A DNA stretch of 64,000 nt from Lancefieldella parvula DSM 20469 (GTDB lineage Bacteria; Actinomycetota; Coriobacteriia; Coriobacteriales; Atopobiaceae), in the NCBI RefSeq assembly GCF_000024225.1, contig NC_013203.1, positions 248,001-312,000 on the forward strand, written 5' to 3'. Position 1 is the stretch's first letter. Every line of letters begins with the position of its first letter. The translations under genes were made by a program, and so were the position numbers. A model generated the notes under the pieces. The model did no database searches. It saw nothing but the letters and a program-made list of their open reading frames with translations, and was not told where the DNA came from. Positions 51,884 to 60,400 of the stretch are shown here, piece by piece.

Positions 51884-52904
51884 AACAGAAGATGCAGTAG
51901 GACATGTACTGTGTCACGATATGACTCAGATTATTCCTGGCGAGAGCGCTGACGACAAGACGCGCTTTAAGGGCGTGCGCTTTAAGAAGGGTCACGTAGT
52001 AGAAAAGGCTGATATTCCTGTATTGCTCAGCATGGGTAAAGAGCATCTTTATGTGTGGGAGTTGGGAGACAACCAACTTCATGAAAACGATGCGGCATAT
52101 CGCATGGCAGCGCTTTGCCATGGCGAGAATTGCCTTGTATCCAAAGAGCCTCATGAGGGAAAGCTCACTATCACTGCGGCAGTTGACGGTGTCTTTGAGC
52201 TTGATGTCCAGCGTCTTAATGCAGTGAATGCAGTAGATGAAGTTATGATTGCTACTCGTCGCGGCAATATTGCAGTTAAGAAGGAAACCCCTCTTGCGGG
52301 AACTCGTGTTATTCCTTTGGTAGTAGATACGTCTGTTGTTGAGGCTGCCGAGGCTGCTGCTGATGTTGAGCATAAGGGAGCTCTTATGCGAGTAGTACCG
52401 TTTTGCGTTAAGACTGCGGCGCTTATCGCAACAGGGTCTGAAGTGCAAAAGGGACTTATTGAGGATAAGTTTACACCGGTAGTTGAGAAAAAACTTGCAG
52501 CTTTTGGCATTGAAACAGTGCATTGTGCAAAGCCTGGCGATGATATGGATGCACTTGTTGCTGCTATTCGCAAAGCACAACATTTGGGTGTAGACATGAT
52601 TGTCTGTACAGGTGGAATGAGCGTAGACCCAGATGATAATACCCCAGGTGCTATCAAGCGCTCCGGTGCTCATATTGTTACCTATGGTGCTCCGGTTCTA
52701 CCTGGTGCAATGATGTGTTTAGGATATTTGGATGCAGCCAATAGTTCTACTTCTCAAATTCCTATCTTAGGACTTCCGGGATGTGTCATGTATAGCGCAA
52801 CAACAGTATTTGACTTAGTTCTTCCCCGTATTGCGGCTGGTATTGAACTGACAAAGCATGATTTTGTAGCCCTTGGCGAGGGTGGCCTCATAGTAAAGGA
52901 ATAA
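51870..52904 (+). CDS. MoeA-like molybdopterin-binding protein
   Basis: A 345-residue molybdopterin-binding protein. The N-terminal part (about 1-165, TEDAVGHVLCHDMTQI...KKGHVVEKADIPVLLSMGKEHLYV) resembles the MoeA entry domain; the MPT-binding domain (about 165-310) has ALIATGSEVQKGLIED, MIVCTGGMSVDPDDNTPGAIK and ILGLPGCVMYSATTVFDLVLPR. MoeA inserts molybdenum into MPT-AMP. The protein is shorter than E. coli MoeA (about 410 residues), a form common in Clostridia-like anaerobes. The ATG at 51870 is preferred to an earlier one at 51849 that would overlap the MOSC gene more. Confidence 0.9.
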   Translation: MKQIRTEDAVGHVLCHDMTQIIPGESADDKTRFKGVRFKKGHVVEKADIPVLLSMGKEHLYVWELGDNQLHENDAAYRMAALCHGENCLVSKEPHEGKLTITAAVDGVFELDVQRLNAVNAVDEVMIATRRGNIAVKKETPLAGTRVIPLVVDTSVVEAAEAAADVEHKGALMRVVPFCVKTAALIATGSEVQKGLIEDKFTPVVEKKLAAFGIETVHCAKPGDDMDALVAAIRKAQHLGVDMIVCTGGMSVDPDDNTPGAIKRSGAHIVTYGAPVLPGAMMCLGYLDAANSSTSQIPILGLPGCVMYSATTVFDLVLPRIAAGIELTKHDFVALGEGGLIVKE

Positions 52905-52906
52905 AT

Positions 52907-53416
52907 ATGCCAGAGAGTTCTTGCGATGCCACATCCTTCTCAGCGCGTGTCATTACTGTAAGTGATCGTTCTTCGCGTGGGGAACGACCAGATGCAAGCG
53001 GTCCTGCACTTGTTGCTTTTTTAGGCGAGAAGGGCTTCGCAGTTGATGCATATGCAGAGGTTGTACCTGATGAGCGTCAGCAAATTGCCCGTGCGTTACG
53101 TAATGCAATTTCGGATGACATTGCGCTTGTGGTAACTACGGGTGGGACGGGTTTCTCGCCACGAGATATTACTCCTGAAGTTACATCTGAAGTATGCGAG
53201 CGTATGGTGCCGGGCATTCCTGAGGCTATGCGTGCGGCATCACTACTTATTACACCTAAGGCATGTCTTTCAAGAGAAGTAGCAGGCATTGCCCAGCGTA
53301 CTTTAATTATAAATTTGCCAGGAAGTCCTAAAGCTGCAATAGAAAATCTTGCAGCTGTTTTGGACGTTTTACCTCATGGACTTGGAATTTTAAGAGGTAC
53401 CATACTTGATGGTTAA
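52907..53416 (+). CDS. mogA: MogA/MoaB-family molybdopterin adenylyltransferase
   Basis: A 169-residue enzyme that adenylates molybdopterin before metal insertion. Motifs are ARVITVSDRSSRGERPDASGP, LVVTTGGTGFSPRDITPEV, GIPEAMRAASLLITPKACLSREVAG and LIINLPGSPKAAIENL. It lies 2 bases after the MoeA-like gene and ends the Mo/Se operon with a strong hairpin. The sequence is equally compatible with MoaB naming, since these paralogues differ little. Confidence 0.94.
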   Translation: MPESSCDATSFSARVITVSDRSSRGERPDASGPALVAFLGEKGFAVDAYAEVVPDERQQIARALRNAISDDIALVVTTGGTGFSPRDITPEVTSEVCERMVPGIPEAMRAASLLITPKACLSREVAGIAQRTLIINLPGSPKAAIENLAAVLDVLPHGLGILRGTILDG

Positions 53417-53452
53417 CAAACTCCCCAACAAACAAGTTTGTTGGGGAGTTTG
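53417..53452. terminator. Strong hairpin at the end of the molybdenum operon
   Basis: A perfect 17-base stem, CAAACTCCCCAACAAAC (53417-53433) and its complement (53436-53452), lies between the mogA stop and the converging flavin operon. There is no T-run, but the very stable stem probably stops transcription from both sides. Confidence 0.8.
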
Positions 53453-53484
53453 CATAAGTACTCTTATGTAAAGTTTTCAATAAG

Positions 53485-54696
53485 TTAGGCGCTTGCTCCA
53501 GAGATTGCATCAACGCTTGAGTTTGATCCATCTGCATTACCACTTGGTGCTCCTGTAGGAGGCATAGGCATTCCAGCACCGCCGACAAGACGCTGACCAG
53601 TAGTTTGGAGATACCAATCCAACCATGGCTTAAAGTTGAAGACAATCTCGTTGATGCCTGCATAAGAGCCATCAGGGTAATACATTGCTTGGTAGTTATG
53701 GGTATTGATAATGTCGGCTGGTGTACCTGGGACAATGGTGCGAACATACTCTTTGTCGCCGTTGCGAAGTACGCCAATGACATATTCAACGTTTTTCATA
53801 CGACCTTCAGGAAGAGAGCTGTGAACTGTGGACAGACGGTTGCCTGACTGCTCAGGTACGCGTTTTGCCAGCATGGTATCTGGATTGTCGTGAACGTTGT
53901 TGTAGTAAAGGAATTGGTTGTTGTCATCTGCGTAGGTCAGCTCAAATGGCATTGCTTTTAGGAACATATCAATTTGGTTGACTGTTAAAATGCCATGGTT
54001 AAGTTTTACGTATGTGTCACCTGAAACTGCACCCACAAGCTCAGCGGCCTTCTCGACCCAATCAGGATCATCGGGATCAATGCCTTGGATAGTAGTGGAA
54101 ATTGAGTTGGTCACGTCCAGATCCTCTGGTGCAATTGGCTTTGGCTTCTTCAATTTGGAGACCACCTCTACGTATTTAACAAAGTTATCCAAGCAAAAGC
54201 CCAGGAAACTAACAGTGCGCTCATCGATAATGTTGCCATCTTCATCAAAGGCCTGCTTAGCCTTTCCAAGAAGGAACTCGTTACCAGGTAAGACGAATGC
54301 GTTTACGCCTGGAGCATCCAAAATCTTGCGCAAATGAACTTGTGCGCGAGAAGTTCCTTGGTCGTAGTAAGAAGCTCCGACAATCATGACAGGCTTGTCT
54401 TCAAATGGATGTACATCGTAAGAGAGCCATTCGATAACGCTTTTCAGCGCAGGTGAGATGGTATGGTTGTGCTCCGGTGTAGAAATAATGACGCCGTCAG
54501 CTCGAGTAATCCTGTTGTACAGTAGGCGAAGCTGGAAGTTTTCATCCCACTTAAGGTCCTGGTTGAACAGGGGAATGTTATCAATCTCAAGAATTTCAAG
54601 CTCAAACTGCTTGGCAAAGTGTTTTTTAATGAAGTGTAGAAGTTTTCGGTTATAAGAAATCTCCGCATTTGAACCGACAATTCCGACAAATTTCAT
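53485..54696 (-). CDS. FMN reductase-PAS fusion with C-terminal flavinylation motif
   Basis: A 403-residue protein in three parts. Residues 1-190 are an NADPH-dependent FMN reductase fold (FVGIVGSNAEISYNRKLLHFI, ADGVIISTPEHNHTISPALKS, MIVGASYYDQGTSRAQVHLRK). Residues about 230-370 resemble a DUF438/PAS_10-type PAS domain (LNHGILTVNQIDMFLKAMPFEL, YYPDGSYAGINEIVFNFKPWLDWYL). A flexible Gly/Ser/Pro tail ends DAISGASA, matching the ApbE recognition motif Dxx[S/T]GA[S/T] with Ser402 as the probable FMN attachment. No signal peptide is seen, so it is cytosolic. It is the last gene of an operon with an FMN reductase and apbE, which supports covalent flavin loading. Confidence 0.85.
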   Translation of the reverse strand: MKFVGIVGSNAEISYNRKLLHFIKKHFAKQFELEILEIDNIPLFNQDLKWDENFQLRLLYNRITRADGVIISTPEHNHTISPALKSVIEWLSYDVHPFEDKPVMIVGASYYDQGTSRAQVHLRKILDAPGVNAFVLPGNEFLLGKAKQAFDEDGNIIDERTVSFLGFCLDNFVKYVEVVSKLKKPKPIAPEDLDVTNSISTTIQGIDPDDPDWVEKAAELVGAVSGDTYVKLNHGILTVNQIDMFLKAMPFELTYADDNNQFLYYNNVHDNPDTMLAKRVPEQSGNRLSTVHSSLPEGRMKNVEYVIGVLRNGDKEYVRTIVPGTPADIINTHNYQAMYYPDGSYAGINEIVFNFKPWLDWYLQTTGQRLVGGAGMPMPPTGAPSGNADGSNSSVDAISGASA

Positions 54697-54716
54697 AATA
54701 GTAGTTCCTTCCAGGC

Positions 54717-55325
54717 CTACAGGTTTTCCCAGTCAAAGTTTTCGGCCTCTTTGCGGAGAAGTTCGCGCGATGCGGCCATTTTTTCGTTGAGTTTTACAAA
54801 CAGACGGAAGTCGTCAAATAGCAGATCAAGCTTCTTGACGGTAGCCTTGTCCTTCAAGTTGCCCTTCTCGTCAAATGCTTGCTGAGCGCGACCAAGAAGG
54901 AATTCGGAACCTGGCATGATTGCTGCTTTGAGTTCTGGAGCGTCCAGGATTTGGCGGAGCTGCAGCTGCGCGCGAGAAGATCCGAGTGTGCCTAAGGATG
55001 CGCCAACAATCATGACTGGCTTGTTGACCATAGGGAAGATGCCATAGGACAGCCAAGCAAGTGCGTTTTGCAGTACAGCTGGAATGGAGTGGTCGTACTC
55101 TGGGGTTGCGATAATGACGCCGTCAGCAGCTTCAATTTTCTTTGCAAGCTCAGAGACAACTTTGGGAACCCTCATTTTTGCAGGCTTGTTGAACAGGGGA
55201 ATGTTGTCGATTTCCACCAGCTCGATGGTGGCCTTGTCGGCAAAATGCTTTTGCATAAATTGTAAAAGCCTTCGGTTATTTGATTCTTTTGAATTGGTGC
55301 CAATAAGGCCAACAAAGTTAAGCAT
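54717..55325 (-). CDS. NADPH-dependent FMN reductase
   Basis: A 202-residue flavoprotein of the FMN_red family. It shows FVGLIGTNSKESNNRRLLQFM (FMN phosphate loop), IPLFNKPAK, ADGVIIATPEYDHSIPAVLQNALAWLSYG and KPVMIVGASLGTLGSSRAQLQLRQI, and is close in sequence to the N-terminal domain of the fusion protein encoded downstream, so the two are paralogues from a duplication. It lacks the PAS part and the flavinylation tail. ATG 55325 is preferred to a TTG one codon earlier. It probably passes electrons from NAD(P)H to flavin within the same system. Confidence 0.92.
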   Translation of the reverse strand: MLNFVGLIGTNSKESNNRRLLQFMQKHFADKATIELVEIDNIPLFNKPAKMRVPKVVSELAKKIEAADGVIIATPEYDHSIPAVLQNALAWLSYGIFPMVNKPVMIVGASLGTLGSSRAQLQLRQILDAPELKAAIMPGSEFLLGRAQQAFDEKGNLKDKATVKKLDLLFDDFRLFVKLNEKMAASRELLRKEAENFDWENL

Positions 55326-55342
55326 CAAAATTCCTTTCTGGG

Positions 55343-56305
55343 TTACGCAAGGAGCTCAGGTGAGATTCCCGACGAATAATATACGCGATTATCATTAGTT
55401 ACGATAAGTGCATCGATGTCCTTTTCTTGTTCTACGCGGGCAAGAAGTTGATTGGGTTTCTCGCCATAAAGGCGCGTTGTCCAAATTTCTCCGTCAAGCG
55501 AGTTGTCCGAGATAATCGTGATGCTTGCAAGTTGCGTGTCAACTGGATAGCCGGTATCTCGGTCAAGAATGTGGTGGTAAGACTGTCCGCTTACCTGAAG
55601 TTTCCTTTCGTAGGTACCGGAGGTCACTACGGACTGGTTGCGAATAGGCAGCACAGCAAGGTTGGTGCCTCTTGGTTGTTGCGGATCCTGGATACCAATC
55701 TGCCACGGTCTGCCTGCAAGTAAATTGGTACCAATTGTTTTAATGTTACCGCCAAGGTTAATAAGCGCGGAAGTGACGTGTTGACTTTTCAGATAATCTG
55801 CAATTTTGTCGGCAATGTAACCTTTTGCCAGACATCCCAAGTCTAGCTTCATGCCTTCTTTGGCAAGAAATACAGTGTAATTCAGCGGATCTAATTCAAT
55901 GAGTTGTGGGTCAGTTAACGCTAACGCATGCGCAATCTCGGTTTTGTTTGGAATGCGAGCGTCAGTAAAGCCGATTCGCCAGGCTTGAACCAAAGGGCCA
56001 ATGGCAATATTTAAATGACTTGCAGGTAGGAGACTTTGTTCTTTTCCAATTTGAATAAGTTCAAACAACTCGGGGTGAACTGGAATAGAATGTTTGCCCG
56101 CTGCATGGTTGACCTGCATGAGCTCGGAATTTGCGTCGTTTGCGCTAAATCGCTGGTTATAAATGTGCAGGAGGTCAAAGACGCCATTAAGCAACTGCTC
56201 TGCCGAGCATTCCATCTGCATATCATTTTGAGGTGATAATAAAGAGATGGTGATAGTTGCACCCATCAGGTGAGTTGATCTGGAAACGTAGGCTAGTTCT
56301 GACAC
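55343..56305 (-). CDS. apbE: ApbE FAD:protein FMN transferase
   Basis: ApbE moves FMN from FAD to a Ser/Thr of partner proteins. The 320 residues from a GTG at 56305 (GGGAGAG just upstream) begin ELAYVSRSTHLMGATITISL; the frame is open further up to 56416, but that extension lacks a good site. Motifs are RFSANDANSELMQVN, LDLGCLAKGYIADKIADYL, SALINLGGNIKTIG, SVVTSGTYERKL, YHHILDRDTGYPVDTQLASITII and the metal-binding NSLDGEIWTT. No lipobox or signal peptide is present, so it acts in the cytosol, as do ApbEs that modify cytosolic reductases. Its likely substrate is the fusion protein two genes downstream. Confidence 0.9.
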   Translation of the reverse strand: MSELAYVSRSTHLMGATITISLLSPQNDMQMECSAEQLLNGVFDLLHIYNQRFSANDANSELMQVNHAAGKHSIPVHPELFELIQIGKEQSLLPASHLNIAIGPLVQAWRIGFTDARIPNKTEIAHALALTDPQLIELDPLNYTVFLAKEGMKLDLGCLAKGYIADKIADYLKSQHVTSALINLGGNIKTIGTNLLAGRPWQIGIQDPQQPRGTNLAVLPIRNQSVVTSGTYERKLQVSGQSYHHILDRDTGYPVDTQLASITIISDNSLDGEIWTTRLYGEKPNQLLARVEQEKDIDALIVTNDNRVYYSSGISPELLA

Positions 56306-56593
56306 GACTCTCCCATATTGTCCAACAGTGGTTTGTCTAATCTTACCTGTAGATTGCTTGGTAAGTAGCATAATTTTATGCTTGTTCGTTGCATTTGTTT
56401 GTTGTATCAACAACATTTTTGGTGAGAAAATCTATAGTCCTTTAGGTTCAAGTGCCGTTGTAAAGGCGGCTGTATATCCATTGATGCGGAAAATTTATTT
56501 TGGTGTCCGTAAAATAATTGTCCAGTAACACGATATAATTTTATGAAGTTCCTAGTTATTTCCTGTACTGCAAAAAGTGGAGGTAAAAGGCAT

Positions 56594-57370
56594 ATGAGAA
56601 GCATCTTTGAAGATCGACAAGTATCAATTAAGTGTGACAACAAGTATTCTTATACCGTTACAAAAGACGGCTTGGCTTATGTCCCAGGTAATGGTAAGCC
56701 AGAGGTTAGAATCTTGTTTTCTGAAGTCGGTTCAACTTTTTTGCTGAACTATTGCAGCTCTAACGGTCCTTACGAGATTACCTTTAAGAGCAATGATGGT
56801 CATGACATTGCTAGCATCGATACAGATCTTAAGCTCCGCGAATTTGGACATAATATCCTGGATACCAAGACTATTATTCTTGCTTTTGCGGCTCATAAGC
56901 TTACTAACGAGTTTCCCAATAACCTTGAGATATTGAACACCACGCTCGGATTCAGCTTCAAAGAGAAAAAGATTACTATCTCAAATGGTGTGATTTCCGG
57001 CGCAAAGCATCAGGTTAAGCTTTCTGACATTCGCCGAGTTCAGTGTGTTGCAGGAGGCGCACTCAATAACCTCTTTGTTTTCACTAAGGAGAAGGGTGGC
57101 TTCTTTGATAGGGCAGACATTGTTGTTCCCGTCAACGAGCTTACAGTTCCTATTCTTGAAGCTACAATGAGAAGAAATACTGGTCACGGTATTGATTTCA
57201 GTAGAGGCAATGGATTTGATCAGCCAAACAGCAACTTCATCATTATTCGTTATTTGGACTCTAGCTTCTTTGAGACTGCCCCTGGCGTCTTCAAGGAGGA
57301 CTGGCAGAAGGATGCCTACGAGTTCGTTAAGTCCTTTGGTTATGATTTGCAGACCATGCTAGGGGAGTAA
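56594..57370 (+). CDS. Conserved-looking hypothetical protein
   Basis: I do not recognise this 258-residue protein. It has no signal peptide or membrane helix and reads as a mixed beta/alpha soluble protein. Two halves each look beta-rich: residues 1-95 (SIFEDRQVSIKCDNKYSYTV...) and 110-200 (FSFKEKKITISNGVISGAKHQVKLSDIRRVQ), then a helical end (WQKDAYEFVKSFGYDLQTML). A PH-like fold is conceivable from ITISNGVI...LSDIRRV, but this is weak. The ATG at 56594 has GGAGGT upstream; the longer frame from 56543 is less likely. It stands alone between the apbE operon and the surface-protein gene. Confidence 0.65.
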   Translation: MRSIFEDRQVSIKCDNKYSYTVTKDGLAYVPGNGKPEVRILFSEVGSTFLLNYCSSNGPYEITFKSNDGHDIASIDTDLKLREFGHNILDTKTIILAFAAHKLTNEFPNNLEILNTTLGFSFKEKKITISNGVISGAKHQVKLSDIRRVQCVAGGALNNLFVFTKEKGGFFDRADIVVPVNELTVPILEATMRRNTGHGIDFSRGNGFDQPNSNFIIIRYLDSSFFETAPGVFKEDWQKDAYEFVKSFGYDLQTMLGE

Positions 57371-57401
57371 CCTCTGGCGAGAAAAACGTCTTGTCCAAGA
57401 A

Positions 57402-57435
57402 AAACAGCCGCCCTCAGATAAGAAGGCGGCTGTTT
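57402..57435. terminator. Bidirectional terminator
   Basis: AAACAGCCGCC (57402-57412) pairs perfectly with GGCGGCTGTTT (57425-57435); on the + strand TTTCATTT follows, on the - strand a T-rich TTTTCTTGG. It lies between two converging genes. Confidence 0.85.
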
Positions 57436-57470
57436 CATTTAGGTACAAAGATTGCTCTGACAGTGTTTTT

Positions 57471-60400
57471 TTACTTATTTTTACGACGCTTAGTAATGCC
57501 AAGTGAAGTCATTACAGTTGTCATACCTGCGAGAAGTACACCAAGAGGTGCTGCAACAGAAGCGTCTCCTGTATATGGAGTCTTCTTTTTCTTAGATGGC
57601 TTCTTCTTAGTTGGAGTGGAAGGAGAAGGTGTCTCTGGGGTCTTATCCTCTGCAACAGTAATAGTTAACTGGATGGTGTCGTTATTAGTTGCAACAGCGT
57701 CTTTACCATCTGGCCATTGAACACCATTCCAAGTGAACGAGAAGGCTTTGCGGTTGCCGGCTGCGGAATCAGCAATAGCGCTAAAGGAGCCTGTAACTGT
57801 ACCAACAGCGGTGAGCTGAGTACCTGCAGCAACATTGGAGTCAATGGTGACACCAGGAATGGTGAGCTTCATCCAACCACCGTTTGCACTGGCTTCGTCG
57901 ACAATACGTTCAAGGTCAGAGTACGTTCTAATGGAAGATGGATCGCTGAGCTCAAACGTGACAGTAACGGTACGGCCGTTAACCTGGACATCGCTGACCT
58001 TAAAGCCACTACCAAAGTTAGAAGCCTGGACAGTGCTGGCATCAAGGTTGCTTGGGAGTGTCATTCCTTCAGGAACGGTCAGAGTTGCTGTGAACTTGAA
58101 CTTAAGATTGCTCAGCGTAATGGTGTCGTGGTTGGTATTAGGATAGGCACGCTCGATGTTGTTCATCTGCTCTTGGATAGAGGAAGCAAGAATTGAACCA
58201 GTGAGATTAAAGGTAGAGCCTGCCTTCATGGTGATGACCTGGTCATGCTCGGTATTCTCGTCTGCGAGCATATCTGCAGGGATGTTCATATCAATAGGGT
58301 TGTTAACAATCAGAGTCTGCTGAATATCTGTACCACGAGGATCTCTGTTTGCAGTAATCTGAACACCGTTCCAAGAAAGGTTGTACTTCTTGGTAACGTT
58401 AGTGACGGTATTCTTTGCATAAGACTCAAAAGTACCAGTAAGAGTACCTGTAGCGGTAAGCTCCTGACCATTGGTAACCTGAGTTGAGTCAAGGGTGAGG
58501 CCGTTAACGGTTACGGTAAGGGGTCTTGCGATCTCTGCGGTAGCTGCGTCGTCTTTGCCGACTGTTTCAACAGCATCTTTGAGCTGCTTATAGTTGCTGT
58601 AAGTATTCTTAAGCTTCAGGGTAACGGTAACTTCTTGGCCGTTAACGGAGACATTTGAAACATCAAAGAGGTCACCAAGACCAGAGGTGGTTACTGTTGG
58701 ATTAGCTGGGACAACAACGCCAGCAGGAAGAGTAAGTTTTGCAGTAAAGGTAGAAGTTGTGCCTGAAAGCGTAATCTTGGTTAGGTCGTCAAGGCCACCA
58801 GCGATGTTATTCTCAAAGTTAGTCATTTGGTTAATGACGGAAGTAGCATCAATGGCGCCCGTAAGACTGAAGCTCTTATCGTTAGAAACTTCTTTAATCT
58901 GAGTGGTGTTGTTCTGAGAATCGCTCCACATATCAGCAGGAAGATCACTGGTAAGCTCAACTTTCTGGATGGAAGGATCATCTTTCCACTTGAGGTAGTA
59001 AGTGACGTCGTTAGTAAGCGTTGCACCACCGTTGATAGTTGCAGGGGAGTTGCCTGCAGCGTCAGTAAACCAGTAGTGATAGTCGTGGCCAACAACAAAA
59101 CCAAAGAAGGTCTTTGGTTTATCCTCGCTGTCTAGGATATGGTTTTCAAGAGTTGCAATATTTGTGTATGCAGTATTGGTGTTAGAGTCGGTTGGACTTG
59201 CAATTCCAGCAGTTGTAGCGCTTAGGGTATTGCCACTGAGGTTTCTAAGCAGTGCGTTGATGTTAGTCTGCTCAGCAACGGTTGGATGAGTTTTGATAGT
59301 AGCAACCTCTCCACCGTTTGCATCGGTAGTGATGTCAAAGACGTTTGGGTTCTGCTTAAATACGCTATTTGCAGAGAAGGTTCCACCATTTGCCGAGAAG
59401 GACACGGTAAGGCGCTGCTCCTCCCAGTCTGCATACAAATCAATGGTATCGGTACCAGTAGGAATAGCTAGGTTGGAGTTAGCTGCAACCTCATCGCCAG
59501 CGCCGTTTGCCTGGGTAGTCCAGCGCTTGAAGGTCTTACCAGCAATATTGAAGTTATTGTTGAGGTTGTTGACCTCAGTATTAGAGCGAACTGTTACGGT
59601 ACGGTTTGCGTTAGTAGCAACGCGGTCAATGACAGAGACGCCGTTACCATTGTGATACCTGACGTAGAGCCAAGAGGTGTTAGCTTTCCAGTGTGGATAG
59701 ACTGTCATGTCAGAGGTGACCTGAGTATCAGCGGTAAATTGATGTTCTGTGCCAGAAGCGTCAGTGTAGTACCAGCCGTCAAACTCCTGGCCGCTTGCAT
59801 AGGGGTCTGCAGGCAGGGTAGTGGAGCCTTCTGCTACAGAAGAAGCGGTTGCAAGAGAGTTGCCACGCATGGCAAGAGCTGTTTTGTTAGCGGTAGTGCC
59901 ATCAGCAAATGTTGGATTAATGCCCGTAACGCCTGGGGCGTTAAGATCAAAGGTGACAGTTGCAGCAGGTGCCCAGACGTGCTTCTGACCATCACTTGAT
60001 GCGTTAGCAACTGGGTAGGTGTATGTTGCACCATTAGCATTAATGAGGCTTAGAGAGTTAGTTGATACGTCAGCAAGTGTAAAAAGCGAGAGTGCTTCGT
60101 TTCCGTTAGCTGCACCGTTTGTAGGAATAGTGCTACCAAAGCCGCTGTTGTAGTCAGGTGCATATTTGAGCAGATACGAACCGCCAACAACATTGTAATT
60201 TTGACGAGTCTGGCCAGCACCGTTATCAGAGTTCTTGGTCGCAGGGGTCTCTACTAGGCTGTTTCCAGTGAACTGGATGGAGCCATTAGTCTGTGCACCA
60301 AAGAGAGCGCCAGAATTACGACCATCTCCTTTAATGGTTGAGTTGTTAATGATGACATTACCAGTGTTGACGTTCAGACCACCAGTTCCACCATTGGTAA

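Noticed and set aside
51822-52673. 283-codon minus-strand open frame across the MoeA-like gene
   Set aside because: Shadow of a clearly coding plus-strand gene; Cys/His-rich random-looking sequence.
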